Shown here one piece after another: positions 26,013 through 35,051 of a DNA stretch of 47,053 bases (positions are counted from its first letter, which is position 1; every line of letters begins with the position of its first letter). The translations under genes were made by a program, and so were the position numbers. The notes below the pieces were generated by a model that was not told where the DNA came from, searched no databases, and saw only the letters and a list, made by a program, of their open reading frames with translations. Source of the stretch: Bacillus swezeyi. Lineage in GTDB: Bacteria > Bacillota > Bacilli > Bacillales > Bacillaceae. The stretch is taken from the NCBI RefSeq assembly GCF_001969815.1, contig NZ_MRBK01000028.1:1-47053 (forward strand). Reading direction: 5' to 3'.

Positions 26013-27344
26013 TCATTTTTCAAACAGAACGAGGTGCTTCCATTTTCCGTAGCGGTAATACAAAAACGCTGTCAGGCTGCTTAACAGAAAGCTCATTCCG
26101 ATTCCAAGCGCAATGCCGTTTTCTCCGATCCATTGCGAAAACATGTATGTAAACGGATAGCGTAAAACCCAGAAAGATATCACATTCAGAACTAAAATTT
26201 GGAACATCGCACCTGATGCCCTCACCACCCCGTTCAACACAAAATTAATACCGATAAATGGATAGAAAAAAGCGATTGTTTTTAAATACTGTTCCCCAAA
26301 CGCCGCCGATTCCGCTTCAGAAATAAACAGCCTTACCGCATGATACCCTGTCAAGAAAATGATGGCGCTGATCGCCAGCATGCATATCATGACATAAAGT
26401 ACACCATCATTTGCAATTTTTTTCGTACGCCCTATATCACCGCTTCCGATTGTCTGACCCGCCATACTGTTGACAGCTGTACCGATCGCCATCGCCGGCA
26501 GAATGAGAAGACTGTCAATGCGCTGGATTGCTCCAAACCCGGAAACAACGCTTTCTCCGAATGAATTAACAACGCTCATAATCGCCATGGAACCTCCGGA
26601 AATCACCATCATTTGCAGTCCTGCCGGAACCCCGAGCCGCAAAATGACGGACGTCTCACTAAACGAAGGAAGCGCCGGCATTGTAAAAGGAACAAGTCTT
26701 TTTTTGACCGTATAGACGATCCCGTATAAAAAAGCGATCCCTTGCGAAATGACGGTTGCATAAGCCGCACCGGAAATTCCCAGCTTAAACACGGAAATCA
26801 ATAGCGGATCCATAAAAACGTTTAAGATGACAGCAAGCAGGATAAACCGCAGCGGTGTTTGACTGTCTCCGACAGCCCGTAACACGGTGCTGATAAAATT
26901 ATAACCAAATAAAAAAATAATCCCGATAAAGTGAATTTTTAAATAGCCGGCAGCTAAGCCGATCATATTGTCGGGTGTCTGCAAGAGAGCAAGCAGCGGT
27001 TCTGTGAATACATAGCCGACTACGCCGAGCAGCAGACTCATCACCGCCATCAGAACGACGAACGCATTGACATATGAGGCAAGTTCTCCTTGATCGCCCT
27101 TCCCTTTCTGCTGCGCGAGAATCGTCAGAGCTGCATTATTGACCCCCAGTACAAATGACAATACCGTAAAGAACACCGTCCCGGATACGGCCGTGGCTCC
27201 AAGCGCTTGGGCGCCGAGCAGGTTTCCGACCCACAAGCTGTCGATGAATAGAAAAGAGATTTGCAATAGATTGGCTAAAATAATTGGCGCTGAGAAAAAT
27301 ATCAGCTGTTTCAATACATTTCCATATGTAAAATCCATTTTCAT
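26013..27344 (-). CDS. ypnP: MATE family efflux transporter YpnP
   Basis: 443 aa from ATG 27344, behind AAGGAG; a longer in-frame start has no site. Twelve hydrophobic helices in two similar halves; typical MATE sequences include FIDSLWVGNLLGAQALGATA near the N-terminus and AVNSMAGQTIGSG in the second half. It exports cationic drugs or metabolites with Na+ or H+; the substrate is unknown. Same neighbours as in B. subtilis. Confidence 0.93.
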   Translation of the reverse strand: MKMDFTYGNVLKQLIFFSAPIILANLLQISFLFIDSLWVGNLLGAQALGATAVSGTVFFTVLSFVLGVNNAALTILAQQKGKGDQGELASYVNAFVVLMAVMSLLLGVVGYVFTEPLLALLQTPDNMIGLAAGYLKIHFIGIIFLFGYNFISTVLRAVGDSQTPLRFILLAVILNVFMDPLLISVFKLGISGAAYATVISQGIAFLYGIVYTVKKRLVPFTMPALPSFSETSVILRLGVPAGLQMMVISGGSMAIMSVVNSFGESVVSGFGAIQRIDSLLILPAMAIGTAVNSMAGQTIGSGDIGRTKKIANDGVLYVMICMLAISAIIFLTGYHAVRLFISEAESAAFGEQYLKTIAFFYPFIGINFVLNGVVRASGAMFQILVLNVISFWVLRYPFTYMFSQWIGENGIALGIGMSFLLSSLTAFLYYRYGKWKHLVLFEK

Positions 27345-27444
27345 TTGTTTCTCCTTCTTCTTCTCCCGGCTTTTTAAGCGAAGTGACAGATGACCTGCCG
27401 GCTTCATATGATGACAGAAAGAATGTAAAGGGGCGTTTTAGAAG

Positions 27445-28125
27445 ATGATCTGTACAATACAAGATGCCCGGCTGGCAGCATACTTCGAAGGCAGGCATCA
27501 TCATCGGCATGTCGAAAGCTTAATGGCGTCCCCCGTTTTTGCAAGCGGAAGAGGAGCCGTCATGCTCAGACTGCTCCATGCCGCTCCCCACACGGAAAAT
27601 ATAGATGTGGCCGTCAACGGGATGATGATTTTTCGAAATGTATCGTACAGAGAGCTGTCTTCTTATGTTCGGCTCCCCGGCGGCTCTCTTCAAATCGCCA
27701 TTTTTAAAACAGGCAGTTTCCGCCGTCCCCTCTTCACAGCTTATGTTCATGTGATGCCCGGCGGATATTATACGATCGCCGCCGCAGGCACAGCGAGACA
27801 GCTGTTTCCGGTCAGCGTATCTGACCATAAAGCGGCCGATCCGGACATTCGCAGCATGAGATTCGTCCACCTCTCCCCGGACGCTCCGGCTCTCGATCTT
27901 GCAGTCAGAAACGGACCTGTTCTTTTCGCAGACATCCCCTTTGCAAAGGCCAGCCGTCACGTTGCGCTTGCATCGCAAAAAATCGACCTGGACATAAGGG
28001 CCGCCGGCACAAACACCGTCTTGCTGAACGTGCCGAAACTCCAGCTCGAGGCCGGCCGGCACGTCAATTTGTTTTGCCTCGGCTTTGCCAACGGTGCTCC
28101 TTCACTTGAAGTGAAGGAAGCTTAA
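27445..28125 (+). CDS. DUF4397 domain protein
   Basis: 226 aa. Two related beta-rich repeats: VMLRLLHAAPHTENIDVAVN (about 39-58) and MRFVHLSPDAPALDLAVRNG (about 137-156), the DUF4397 signature found in surface and adhesin-like proteins. There is no clear signal peptide, and the N-terminus is His-rich (EGRHHHRHVE). Export is therefore uncertain; spore association has been suggested for some relatives but is not shown here. It is divergent from ypnP and ends at a two-way terminator shared with ypmT. Confidence 0.88.
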   Translation: MICTIQDARLAAYFEGRHHHRHVESLMASPVFASGRGAVMLRLLHAAPHTENIDVAVNGMMIFRNVSYRELSSYVRLPGGSLQIAIFKTGSFRRPLFTAYVHVMPGGYYTIAAAGTARQLFPVSVSDHKAADPDIRSMRFVHLSPDAPALDLAVRNGPVLFADIPFAKASRHVALASQKIDLDIRAAGTNTVLLNVPKLQLEAGRHVNLFCLGFANGAPSLEVKEA

Positions 28126-28134
28126 ATACAAGCG

Positions 28135-28166
28135 AAAAAAAAGAGACTCTCATGTCTCTTTTTTTA
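28135..28166. terminator. Bidirectional terminator between the DUF4397 gene and ypmT
   Basis: AAGAGAC and GTCTCTT flanked by A8 and T7, so it serves both converging genes. Confidence 0.9.
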
Positions 28167-28364
28167 TTGATTGGTCCGGTCTGTTTTTTTGTGTTTTTTC
28201 ACATCAAGTGTAAAGATCATAATGCTTAAAAATAAAGCGCAGTAGCCGATATTTAAATACAACTTATCCATATTTTCATCGAAAAAACTGAAAGCGGCAA
28301 GGCTGCCGAAGTACAGTGAAAATAACAGCGACAGCAAGCTGAAATATCCGTAGATGCGTTCCAT
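28164..28364 (-). CDS. ypmT: Small membrane protein YpmT
   Basis: 66 aa with two transmembrane helices (YGYFSLLSLLFSLYFGSLAA, LYLNIGYCALFLSIMIFTL) and a basic tail (KKHKKTDR). Size and place match YpmT of B. subtilis. Last gene of the ypm cluster; function unknown. Confidence 0.85.
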   Translation of the reverse strand: MERIYGYFSLLSLLFSLYFGSLAAFSFFDENMDKLYLNIGYCALFLSIMIFTLDVKKHKKTDRTNQ

Positions 28365-28438
28365 ATGTTCACCCCTGTATTTAAAAAGAACAGATCAATT
28401 GTTTATTATTTTCGTTCATTTTACAGCTTTCGTCAACC

Positions 28439-29014
28439 TTATGAATCTGACGATACAGCCGGCTGATAATAGATAAATTCGATTTGATCTTTTTCTAAAT
28501 CAATGTTTTTTGCTTTAATATACATCCCGTTTTTAAGCGGCATCTCTGACAGACGGACTTGAATTTCTTTAGCCCCTGACCGGACATGCACAAAATCCGG
28601 AAGATCATAAAACTGATCCATGTAATTTAATACAACGGAAATGGGAACATTTAATTTGCCTATCGAAAACCGCGTCACTTCAAGGACCACATCCCCGTTC
28701 TTTTCTACCGTCGGCCGGAAGGAAACCTTTGCATCGACCGTTGAGGAAAAGGCGCGGATCGCACCGACAATGTGGAACTCATCATCAATTTCTATCTTGT
28801 AGTCAAGATCTGGCGAAGATTCCTTTTCTAAATACGTATTAATGAATGCCGCCAAAGACTCTTTCGTGCTGGTCACATTTAATTCATACTCGCTTGGAGT
28901 CGGTTTGGCTTGTTCCTTTTGAGCGCCGGGAAGGAATATGAGAATCAAAACCCCGATGATTATGATCACGTTGACTGCTGCTAAAATAAAAAATAAGCCT
29001 TTCCATTTCTTCAT
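28439..29014 (-). CDS. ypmS: YpmS, membrane-anchored DUF2140 protein
   Basis: 191 aa. One N-terminal helix (GLFFILAAVNVIIIIGVLIL) with a long extracellular domain rich in beta strands (about 45-185), typical of DUF2140. It starts 9 bases after ypmR. Function unknown; its constant place next to the ypmR lipase-like lipoprotein suggests an envelope role. Confidence 0.92.
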   Translation of the reverse strand: MKKWKGLFFILAAVNVIIIIGVLILIFLPGAQKEQAKPTPSEYELNVTSTKESLAAFINTYLEKESSPDLDYKIEIDDEFHIVGAIRAFSSTVDAKVSFRPTVEKNGDVVLEVTRFSIGKLNVPISVVLNYMDQFYDLPDFVHVRSGAKEIQVRLSEMPLKNGMYIKAKNIDLEKDQIEFIYYQPAVSSDS

Positions 29015-29023
29015 CTTATCACC

Positions 29024-29776
29024 TTATTCTGCTGGGAGGTCTTCTTTTTTAATCTGGTCGTACACTCGCTTTGCTATTAATGAATACCCGTACTGATTGG
29101 GATGAAATTCATCTTCTGCAATCTTTTTTTCATCGCTGTATTCTTCAAATATATCAGCGATATCCACCATCTTTGCATCCGGAACTTTTTTGAGTTTTTT
29201 TTCAGCCCCTTGATTCCATTCCTCTACGACTTGATCAACTTCCCTCAGTTCAGACAGTGTGAACTTAAACGGATTGTACATGCTGACATATATCAATTTG
29301 GCACTGCCGTTTTGTTTTCTGATATCTGCCAAAATATTCGCAAACCGCTTCTCAAAAACCTTCTGTTCGCTGCGAAAGGGTTTCAGCGTTAAATGTGCAA
29401 AGTTTTGCCGGACCACCTTCATCAGGTCATTGCCCCCGATTGTAAACAGGATATAGTCTGCATCCTTCAATCCCTGCTGAACCTCTTGATCTTGCAGTTT
29501 TTTAAGCAGCTGATCAGTCCGATAGCCTTTAACGGCATAGTTTTTAATCGTGACCGATTTTACATCGCTTCGGCTTTCCAGCTGTTCGGCAACCATGCCG
29601 ATATAGCCTTTTTCTTCTTGATCGCCTACGCCCTCTGTCATCGAATCGCCCAATGCGGCAATGACAATATTGCGCTTAGGTGCTGCCGATGTTTTTTCGG
29701 CTCCAGTGCCGCCTTTTACACAGGCTGAGAGCAGACAGATAAGGGCCATCATGAGTGATATATACCGTATGTTCAA
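29024..29776 (-). CDS. ypmR: SGNH/GDSL hydrolase lipoprotein YpmR
   Basis: 250 aa. Lipobox LLSAC with lipidated C19. SGNH blocks: I, ALGDSMTEG with nucleophile S45; III, GGND; and V, DEFHPNQYGY with the Asp/His pair. It should hydrolyse an ester on the outer face of the membrane; the natural substrate is unknown. Upstream of ypmS in one unit. Confidence 0.94.
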   Translation of the reverse strand: MNIRYISLMMALICLLSACVKGGTGAEKTSAAPKRNIVIAALGDSMTEGVGDQEEKGYIGMVAEQLESRSDVKSVTIKNYAVKGYRTDQLLKKLQDQEVQQGLKDADYILFTIGGNDLMKVVRQNFAHLTLKPFRSEQKVFEKRFANILADIRKQNGSAKLIYVSMYNPFKFTLSELREVDQVVEEWNQGAEKKLKKVPDAKMVDIADIFEEYSDEKKIAEDEFHPNQYGYSLIAKRVYDQIKKEDLPAE

Positions 29777-29856
29777 TAACGATGCCCCTTCCTTCTTGAT
29801 GACCTAAAAAAAAGTGTACCATGTTTTGATTCTTTTGAAAATCGTTTGCAAGGTGT

Positions 29857-29893
29857 AAAAAAAGCCTGTTTTCCGTGTTTACGAAACAGGCTT
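29857..29893 (-). terminator. Terminator of ypmQ
   Basis: AAGCCTGTTT and AAACAGGCTT, 12-base loop, then T7 on the minus strand. Confidence 0.93.
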
Positions 29894-29916
29894 AATTGCC
29901 GGTGCCCCCGCCCTCA

Positions 29917-30498
29917 TCAACGGTTTTCCAGCGTCTTAATATCAGCGATAATATCGGTGTACGGCGTATCCTTCACACCATCATAATCTTTAACAACTTT
30001 CCCTTCCTGGTCGATTAAATAAAATGATGTTTGATGGATCACCTGATCATCATTTTCAGGCTTCTTTACGATTGCCTTAAAACTTTTCAGCGCAAATTTT
30101 TCGATCTCAGCCTGTGAATACCCGGTTAAAAAGTCCCAGTTTTCAAAGGTGAGCGGATAGTTAGCCGCAAATTTCTTTAATTTTTCAGGAGTGTCATTTT
30201 CGGGATCAACACTAAATGAGACAATCCTGGCTTGTACATTCTCTTGTTTCATTTGCTTTTGCAGTTCTGCCATATGCGAGGTCATCGGCGGGCAGACCGT
30301 TTCACAGTTTGTAAAAATAAAATCCGCCACCCAAACTTCCCCTTTTAAACTTTCTAGCGACACCGTTTTTTTCTCTTGATTTTGAAAAGAAAACGATTCA
30401 ACATCATAATTCAAAGGATCTTTTATTTTGCTGTTTCCGCAAGCGCATAAGATGACGATGAGCACGCCTGCAAAAAATATGGTGAAAACGTTTTTCAA
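29917..30498 (-). CDS. ypmQ: Sco1-type copper chaperone lipoprotein
   Basis: 193 aa. Lipobox ILCAC (C20). Thioredoxin-like fold with the CETVC motif (C65, C69) and a late histidine in VIHQTSFYLID, the three copper ligands of Sco. It matures the CuA site of the caa3 cytochrome oxidase on the outer membrane face. It starts 18 bases downstream of the DegV gene stop, so the two may be co-transcribed. Confidence 0.96.
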   Translation of the reverse strand: MKNVFTIFFAGVLIVILCACGNSKIKDPLNYDVESFSFQNQEKKTVSLESLKGEVWVADFIFTNCETVCPPMTSHMAELQKQMKQENVQARIVSFSVDPENDTPEKLKKFAANYPLTFENWDFLTGYSQAEIEKFALKSFKAIVKKPENDDQVIHQTSFYLIDQEGKVVKDYDGVKDTPYTDIIADIKTLENR

Positions 30499-30516
30499 AT
30501 CCTCCCATCCCCTTTA

Positions 30517-31359
30517 TCAATCGGTATAAAAGGTAAAACCGATCGCTCCTTTGCCCGTATGAACCGAGATGATCGGCGTCGTATAGGAAACATCAATATC
30601 GATCCCGGGTATATGCTCAAGCAAAGAAGCTTTCAATTTATTTGCCAGATCCAATGCATCGGCATGGGCGATTCCGATCGCCTGCACAGTTCTGCCTTTG
30701 ACAGCTGAAAGAAATTGGCCTGTTAAATAACGGATAAGCTGGCTGGTGCTGCGGACATTTTTCTCAGGTGTATAGATGCCGTCCTCAAGCCTTGCAATCG
30801 GCTTCACTTTGAGCAGTGAACCGAGCAGCGCTTTTCCCCTCCCGATGCGCCCGCCTTTTATTAAGTTTTCAAAATTGTCGATTGTCACATACAAGGAAAT
30901 GCGGTCTCTTAAATCTTCAAGATCTTTTATAATCGCATCGGCCGTCCAGCCTTGCTGGGCAAGTGCGGCCGCCCTGACAACCTGAAAACCCAAACCTTTT
31001 GAGATGTACATGGAATCGATTACCGTAATGCTGGCGTCGACCATGTTCGAAGCGCTTACAGCCGTTTGGAACGTACCGCTCAATTCACTTGAAAGATGGA
31101 TGCTGATCAGTTCGCTCCCGTCTGCCGCAAGCTTTTCATACAGCTCAATAAAAGCGCCCAAAGGAGGCTGCGAGCTTTTCGGAAGTTCTTTCGCGGACTC
31201 CATTTTTTCAATAAATTCGTCTGATTGAATATCCAGTTGATCTCTGTATACAATTCCGTCAATCGCGATGGAAAGCGGCAGTACGGAAATGTTGTATTTG
31301 CGCAGTATTTCCTCGCCTAAATCAGCTGTGGAATCCGTTATAATTTTAATGCTTGTCAA
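30517..31359 (-). CDS. DegV family fatty-acid-binding protein (FakB type)
   Basis: 280 aa. Starts KIITDSTADL, with SSELSGTFQTA and the GGRIGRGKALLGSLL loop around residue 165-180, the acyl-chain pocket region of FakB proteins. These present a bound fatty acid to the FakA kinase for phospholipid synthesis. The TTG start is only 2 bases beyond AAGGGAA, so the true start could be slightly different. Not present at this spot in B. subtilis as I recall. Confidence 0.93.
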   Translation of the reverse strand: MTSIKIITDSTADLGEEILRKYNISVLPLSIAIDGIVYRDQLDIQSDEFIEKMESAKELPKSSQPPLGAFIELYEKLAADGSELISIHLSSELSGTFQTAVSASNMVDASITVIDSMYISKGLGFQVVRAAALAQQGWTADAIIKDLEDLRDRISLYVTIDNFENLIKGGRIGRGKALLGSLLKVKPIARLEDGIYTPEKNVRSTSQLIRYLTGQFLSAVKGRTVQAIGIAHADALDLANKLKASLLEHIPGIDIDVSYTTPIISVHTGKGAIGFTFYTD

Positions 31360-31420
31360 TTCCCTTCACATCCTGTCAGTCTCAAATGATGTCATACATG
31401 GTGCCGGCCAAAAACCGCAT

Positions 31421-31492
31421 GAAAAATTCTTTGCCGGCCATAAGCCACCCGCCGCCTTTTCAAGCGGCTTTCCTTGTTAGCCGGCAAAGAAT
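31421..31492 (-). terminator. Terminator after ypmP (13-bp stem, branched)
   Basis: ATTCTTTGCCGGC and GCCGGCAAAGAAT enclose a second hairpin (AAGCCGC/GCGGCTT region), followed by T5 on the minus strand. Confidence 0.85.
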
Positions 31493-31503
31493 GCTTTTAC
31501 ATA

Positions 31504-31755
31504 TTATGCATTATGTTTCAGTTCATCGTGTTGGTAAATGGCCAGATAATCCTGCCATTTCAACGCTCTTTTTAAGTATTCCCTGAAGGAGTAGACGCTC
31601 CTTTTCCGCTTCGAGCCATAAAGCTCTTTTAAATACGCTTCAAGCCTCAGATTCGCCATGAAAAAATGCGGGTCGTCCTCCTTTAACAAAGGTATTTCCG
31701 TCACCTTCACCTGCTGTCCATCCGATCGTTTGAACTCTAGGCTTTTAAGTAACAA
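31504..31755 (-). CDS. ypmP: YpmP, DUF2535 protein
   Basis: 83 aa from TTG 31755, 7 bases after TGAGGA, giving LLKSLEFKRSDGQQVKVTEI and the same length as YpmP of B. subtilis. An upstream in-frame ATG would make a longer but unsupported N-terminus. Basic, soluble, with an EYLKRALKWQDYLAIYQ tail. It follows ilvA. Function unknown. Confidence 0.88.
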   Translation of the reverse strand: MLLKSLEFKRSDGQQVKVTEIPLLKEDDPHFFMANLRLEAYLKELYGSKRKRSVYSFREYLKRALKWQDYLAIYQHDELKHNA

Positions 31756-31845
31756 GTTATCAATCCTCATTTTTGATATTTTCTTTATTATACATAATCT
31801 GAGGAGCCGTTGTCTTTGAATGATGCACGTTTTCAAAAAAAGTTC

Positions 31846-33114
31846 TTAAATCAGCAGATTGAACAGCCCTTCGTCTTTATTGACTTCAACATACCGGAAT
31901 CCCTTTCTGTCCATTCTCTCAATCAGCGGATCGTAGTCTTCCCGCTGCTTCAGTTCGATGCCGACAAGGGCAGGCCCGCTGCTTTTATTGTTTTTCTTTG
32001 TATATTCAAACCTGGTAATATCATCATTAGGCCCGAGCACCTCATCCAAAAATTCACGCAGAGCTCCGGCCCTTTGCGGAAAATTCACAATGAAATAATG
32101 CTGAAGCCCTTCGTACATCATCGATCTGTCTTTGATTTCCTGCATTCTGCCGATATCATTATTTCCTCCGCTGATGACGCACACGACATTTTTCCCTTTA
32201 AGCTCATCCTTATACAGATCTAAAGCGGCAATCGGCAAGGCTCCGGCCGGTTCAGCGACAATCGCGCACTGGTTATACAATTCAAGAATGGCGGTGCATA
32301 CCTTGCCTTCCGGAACAAGCAAAATATCATCCACGACGGTTTCAAGCGTTTTAAAGGTCTGCTCGCCGATTTTTTGCACGGCTGCTCCGTCAACGAACTT
32401 ATCGATCTTTTCAAGCGTGACAACTTCGCCTTTTTTGTTGGATTCAAAAAGTGCAGGCGCTCCTTTAGGCTCAACCGCGATCAGCTTTGTCTCAGGGGAA
32501 ACGTTTTTCATGTAGGTTCCTACCCCTGAAAGAAGGCCGCCTCCCCCCACACTTGCAAATAAATAATGGGGCTCTGTTTCGATATCGTTTAATATTTCAA
32601 CAGCGACCGTTCCCTGGCCGGCCATGACCGCAGGATCATCAAACGGATGGATAAATGCGCGCTCCTCTTTCTCACAGCAGGCGACGGCGCTCTGGTATGC
32701 GTCATCAAATGTATCTCCGGTCAGAAGGATCTCGACATATTCCTTCCCGAACAGTTCGACTTGGGAAATTTTTTGTCGCGGGGTTGTCGAAGGCATGAAA
32801 ATCTTGCCGTGAATGCCGAGATGCTTGCACGAAAAAGCAACTCCCTGTGCATGATTTCCGGCACTCGCGCAGACAACGCCGTTTTTCGTCGTTTCTTTTG
32901 AAAGCTGCTTCATTTTATAGTAAGCGCCTCTCAGCTTGAATGAGCGGACAACCTGCAAATCTTCCCTTTTTAAATAAACGTTGCAATCGTACCTCTCAGA
33001 CAGTCTCTCATTTTTTTGAAGAGGGGTATGAATAACAACATCTTTTACATTTTGGTGGGCTTTTAAAATATCTTTGACTTGGATGAGAGAGTTTTCTTTA
33101 AGCAACGGTTTCAT
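31846..33114 (-). CDS. ilvA: Threonine dehydratase
   Basis: 422 aa, PLP fold type II. RSFKLRGAYYK carries Schiff-base K60; ASAGNHAQG and VGGGGLLSG bind substrate and phosphate; SGGNND follows. The C-terminal 90 residues form one ACT-like regulatory domain, as in the Bacillus enzyme. It makes 2-oxobutyrate for isoleucine. A CodY-like box lies about 85 bases upstream. Start ATG with AAAGGA. Confidence 0.97.
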   Translation of the reverse strand: MKPLLKENSLIQVKDILKAHQNVKDVVIHTPLQKNERLSERYDCNVYLKREDLQVVRSFKLRGAYYKMKQLSKETTKNGVVCASAGNHAQGVAFSCKHLGIHGKIFMPSTTPRQKISQVELFGKEYVEILLTGDTFDDAYQSAVACCEKEERAFIHPFDDPAVMAGQGTVAVEILNDIETEPHYLFASVGGGGLLSGVGTYMKNVSPETKLIAVEPKGAPALFESNKKGEVVTLEKIDKFVDGAAVQKIGEQTFKTLETVVDDILLVPEGKVCTAILELYNQCAIVAEPAGALPIAALDLYKDELKGKNVVCVISGGNNDIGRMQEIKDRSMMYEGLQHYFIVNFPQRAGALREFLDEVLGPNDDITRFEYTKKNNKSSGPALVGIELKQREDYDPLIERMDRKGFRYVEVNKDEGLFNLLI

Positions 33115-33196
33115 GTATAGGATCCTTTCTTTATAAAGCTTTATTTAATACGCCATTATATCATGAATATTCAAAATTTAAAGGGCGATTCTTTGT

Positions 33197-33211
33197 TATT
33201 TACTGAATATT
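33197..33211 (-). promoter_or_regulatory. CodY-like box upstream of ilvA
   Basis: TATTTACTGAATATT (plus strand) matches 12 of 15 positions of the CodY consensus AATTTTCWGAAAATT. ilvA is a CodY target in B. subtilis. Confidence 0.5.
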
Positions 33212-33297
33212 ATACACTTTTCTATATATACGATAGCCACAAATGTTTCATGCACTATGACAGCGAGCCGAATCTTTTTTCAAAAAAGTCTTTATTT

Positions 33298-33333
33298 GTT
33301 CCAATTGGGTGTTATAATATAACCAATTGGAAC
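33298..33333 (+). promoter_or_regulatory. yplP promoter with paired palindromic operator
   Basis: GTTCCAATTGG (33298-33308) and its perfect complement CCAATTGGAAC (33323-33333) flank TATAAT (33313-33318). Each arm contains the palindrome CCAATTGG. The yplP start is 17 bases beyond, so a protein bound here would block transcription or start. Confidence 0.75.
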
Positions 33334-33349
33334 CAAAAGGAGCATAGTT

Positions 33350-34351
33350 ATGATACAAAGCAAACATCCTTCTTCTGCAGTCGCCGAGCTTATCGGAGAA
33401 AGCGATTCTTTTTTACTGGCGAAAAACCGAGCAAAAAAATTTGCACAGTCTGCTCACCCGGTTCTCATCCATGGAGAAACCGGAACGGGCAAAGGGCTGT
33501 TTGCGAAGGCCATTCATGATGAATCATCTTTCAGAAAGGGTCCTTTCGTGCAGGTCAGCTGCAGTACGCTGCATGAAGAAGATCCTGCAGAAGAGCTATT
33601 ACGCAATCCCGAAAATCAGCCTGGCACCTTGTTTCTCGATGAGGTGTGGGGTCTTTCTCTACCCCTTCAGGGAAAGCTCTTGGCAGCAATTGAAAAAGGC
33701 ATGCACAAAAGAGTGATTTCATCTTCAAGTATCCCTCTTATCGAGCGGATTGAAACAAATCAGTTCCGCAAGGATTTGTATTACAGACTCAATGTGCTTG
33801 ATCTGCGGCTGCCTTCTCTTGAAGAACGAAGAAACGATATTCCTCTTCTCGTACATCATTTTCTTAAAAGCGGAGATCATGATATATATGTCGAACCTAT
33901 CGTTTGGAAGGCGTTGGAGCAGTACGATTTCAAAGGCAATGTCAGAGAGCTGAAAAACATGACGGAATACATGAAAACCGTCTCAGACCAAAAAACCATT
34001 CAGCTTTATGACACACCCCCGGTTTTAAGGGAACAGGTTGAAAAGAACAAAACAAAAGATAAAAAAGCGGTGGCAAAATCGCTCACATTAATGGAAAAAG
34101 AGGAATTTGCCTATCTTCTGGAAACGATTAAGCAATTAAATGAAAAAGGGGAGCCGGCCAGCCGGAGGGTGCTGTCTGAACAAAGCAAAAGCGGAAAATC
34201 AGAGCTCACACCTCAGCAGGTGCGCAGCAGACTGGATTATTTGGAAAAAAGGGAATATGTCACAAAAGGCCGCGGAAGAGCCGGAACAAAAATTACCCTT
34301 GAAGGCCTGCGTTTTTTAAGCTCGTTAAAAAATCACATTATCCAAGAGTAG
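33350..34351 (+). CDS. yplP: EBP-like AAA+ regulator YplP, no GAFTGA loop
   Basis: 333 aa. The AAA+ core has Walker A GETGTGKG (about 44-51), Walker B GTLFLDEVWG and the FRKDLYYRLNVLDLRLPSL arginine-finger region, all typical of sigma-54 activators. Between VSCSTLHEEDPAEELLRN and GTLFLDE the usual stretch with GAFTGA, the sigma-54 contact loop, is absent. There is no N-terminal sensor domain, and the C-terminus (VRSRLDYLEKREYVTKGRGR) resembles a winged helix rather than a Fis helix. In B. subtilis it is linked to cold adaptation. ATG after AAAGGAG. Confidence 0.92.
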   Translation: MIQSKHPSSAVAELIGESDSFLLAKNRAKKFAQSAHPVLIHGETGTGKGLFAKAIHDESSFRKGPFVQVSCSTLHEEDPAEELLRNPENQPGTLFLDEVWGLSLPLQGKLLAAIEKGMHKRVISSSSIPLIERIETNQFRKDLYYRLNVLDLRLPSLEERRNDIPLLVHHFLKSGDHDIYVEPIVWKALEQYDFKGNVRELKNMTEYMKTVSDQKTIQLYDTPPVLREQVEKNKTKDKKAVAKSLTLMEKEEFAYLLETIKQLNEKGEPASRRVLSEQSKSGKSELTPQQVRSRLDYLEKREYVTKGRGRAGTKITLEGLRFLSSLKNHIIQE

Positions 34352-34366
34352 AAAGGGTGACTCGTT

Positions 34367-34990
34367 TTGTACACAATCAAAGAAGAAATCGCCAATGCCA
34401 TTACACATGGAATCGGTGTCTTGCTGTCGATTCCCGCCATTGTATTTTTAGTGATATTTGCGGTGCGCTACGGAAATCCGCTGGACATTGTCAGCTTTTC
34501 GATTTTCGGAGCTTCAATGCTGTTTCTCTATTTAAGCTCCACACTTCTGCACAGCATTCAGCACAAAAAAACGAAAGATATCCTGGAGATCATTGACCAT
34601 TCAGCCATTTATGTTTTGATTGCGGGTACCTATACACCGCTTCTTCTCAGCTCGCTTCAAGGCGCGCTAGGCTATACGATGCTTGCAATCGTCTGGGGGC
34701 TTGCCCTTTGCGGCATCGTTTTTAAAATCTTTTTTGTCAAACGTTTTATCGTCGTCAGTACATTGATGTATCTATTGATGGGCTGGATGGCGATCATCGC
34801 CATCAAACCGCTCTATACGGCTTTAACAGGAGAAGGGTTTGCCCTGCTTCTTTTAGGAGGCATTTTGTACTCTGTTGGAACGATCTTCTACCTATGGAGA
34901 AAGATCCCCTACCACCACGCGATTTGGCATACTTTCGTACTCGGAGGCAGCGCCTCAATGTTTTTCTGTGTGCTCTTTTACGTCGCATAA
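34367..34990 (+). CDS. yplQ: Hemolysin III / PAQR family membrane protein YplQ
   Basis: 207 aa, TTG start behind GAAAGGGTG. Seven transmembrane helices with the family residues NAITHGIG near the N-terminus, SSTLLHSIQH (metal-binding His) and a C-terminal HHAIWHTFVLGGSASMFF with two more His. PAQR proteins are zinc hydrolase-like; the substrate is unknown. It follows yplP by 15 bases, likely one operon. Confidence 0.93.
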   Translation: MYTIKEEIANAITHGIGVLLSIPAIVFLVIFAVRYGNPLDIVSFSIFGASMLFLYLSSTLLHSIQHKKTKDILEIIDHSAIYVLIAGTYTPLLLSSLQGALGYTMLAIVWGLALCGIVFKIFFVKRFIVVSTLMYLLMGWMAIIAIKPLYTALTGEGFALLLLGGILYSVGTIFYLWRKIPYHHAIWHTFVLGGSASMFFCVLFYVA

Positions 34991-34993
34991 TAT

Positions 34994-35029
34994 AAAAAAC
35001 CAGGCTCCTTTTTAAAGCCTGGTTTTTTG
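34994..35029. terminator. Bidirectional terminator between yplQ and ypkP
   Basis: AAAAACCAGGCT with AGCCTGGTTTTTT (loop of about 9), A and T runs on both sides. Confidence 0.9.
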
Positions 35030-35051
35030 TTTGAATCTGACACCTTCTGCA

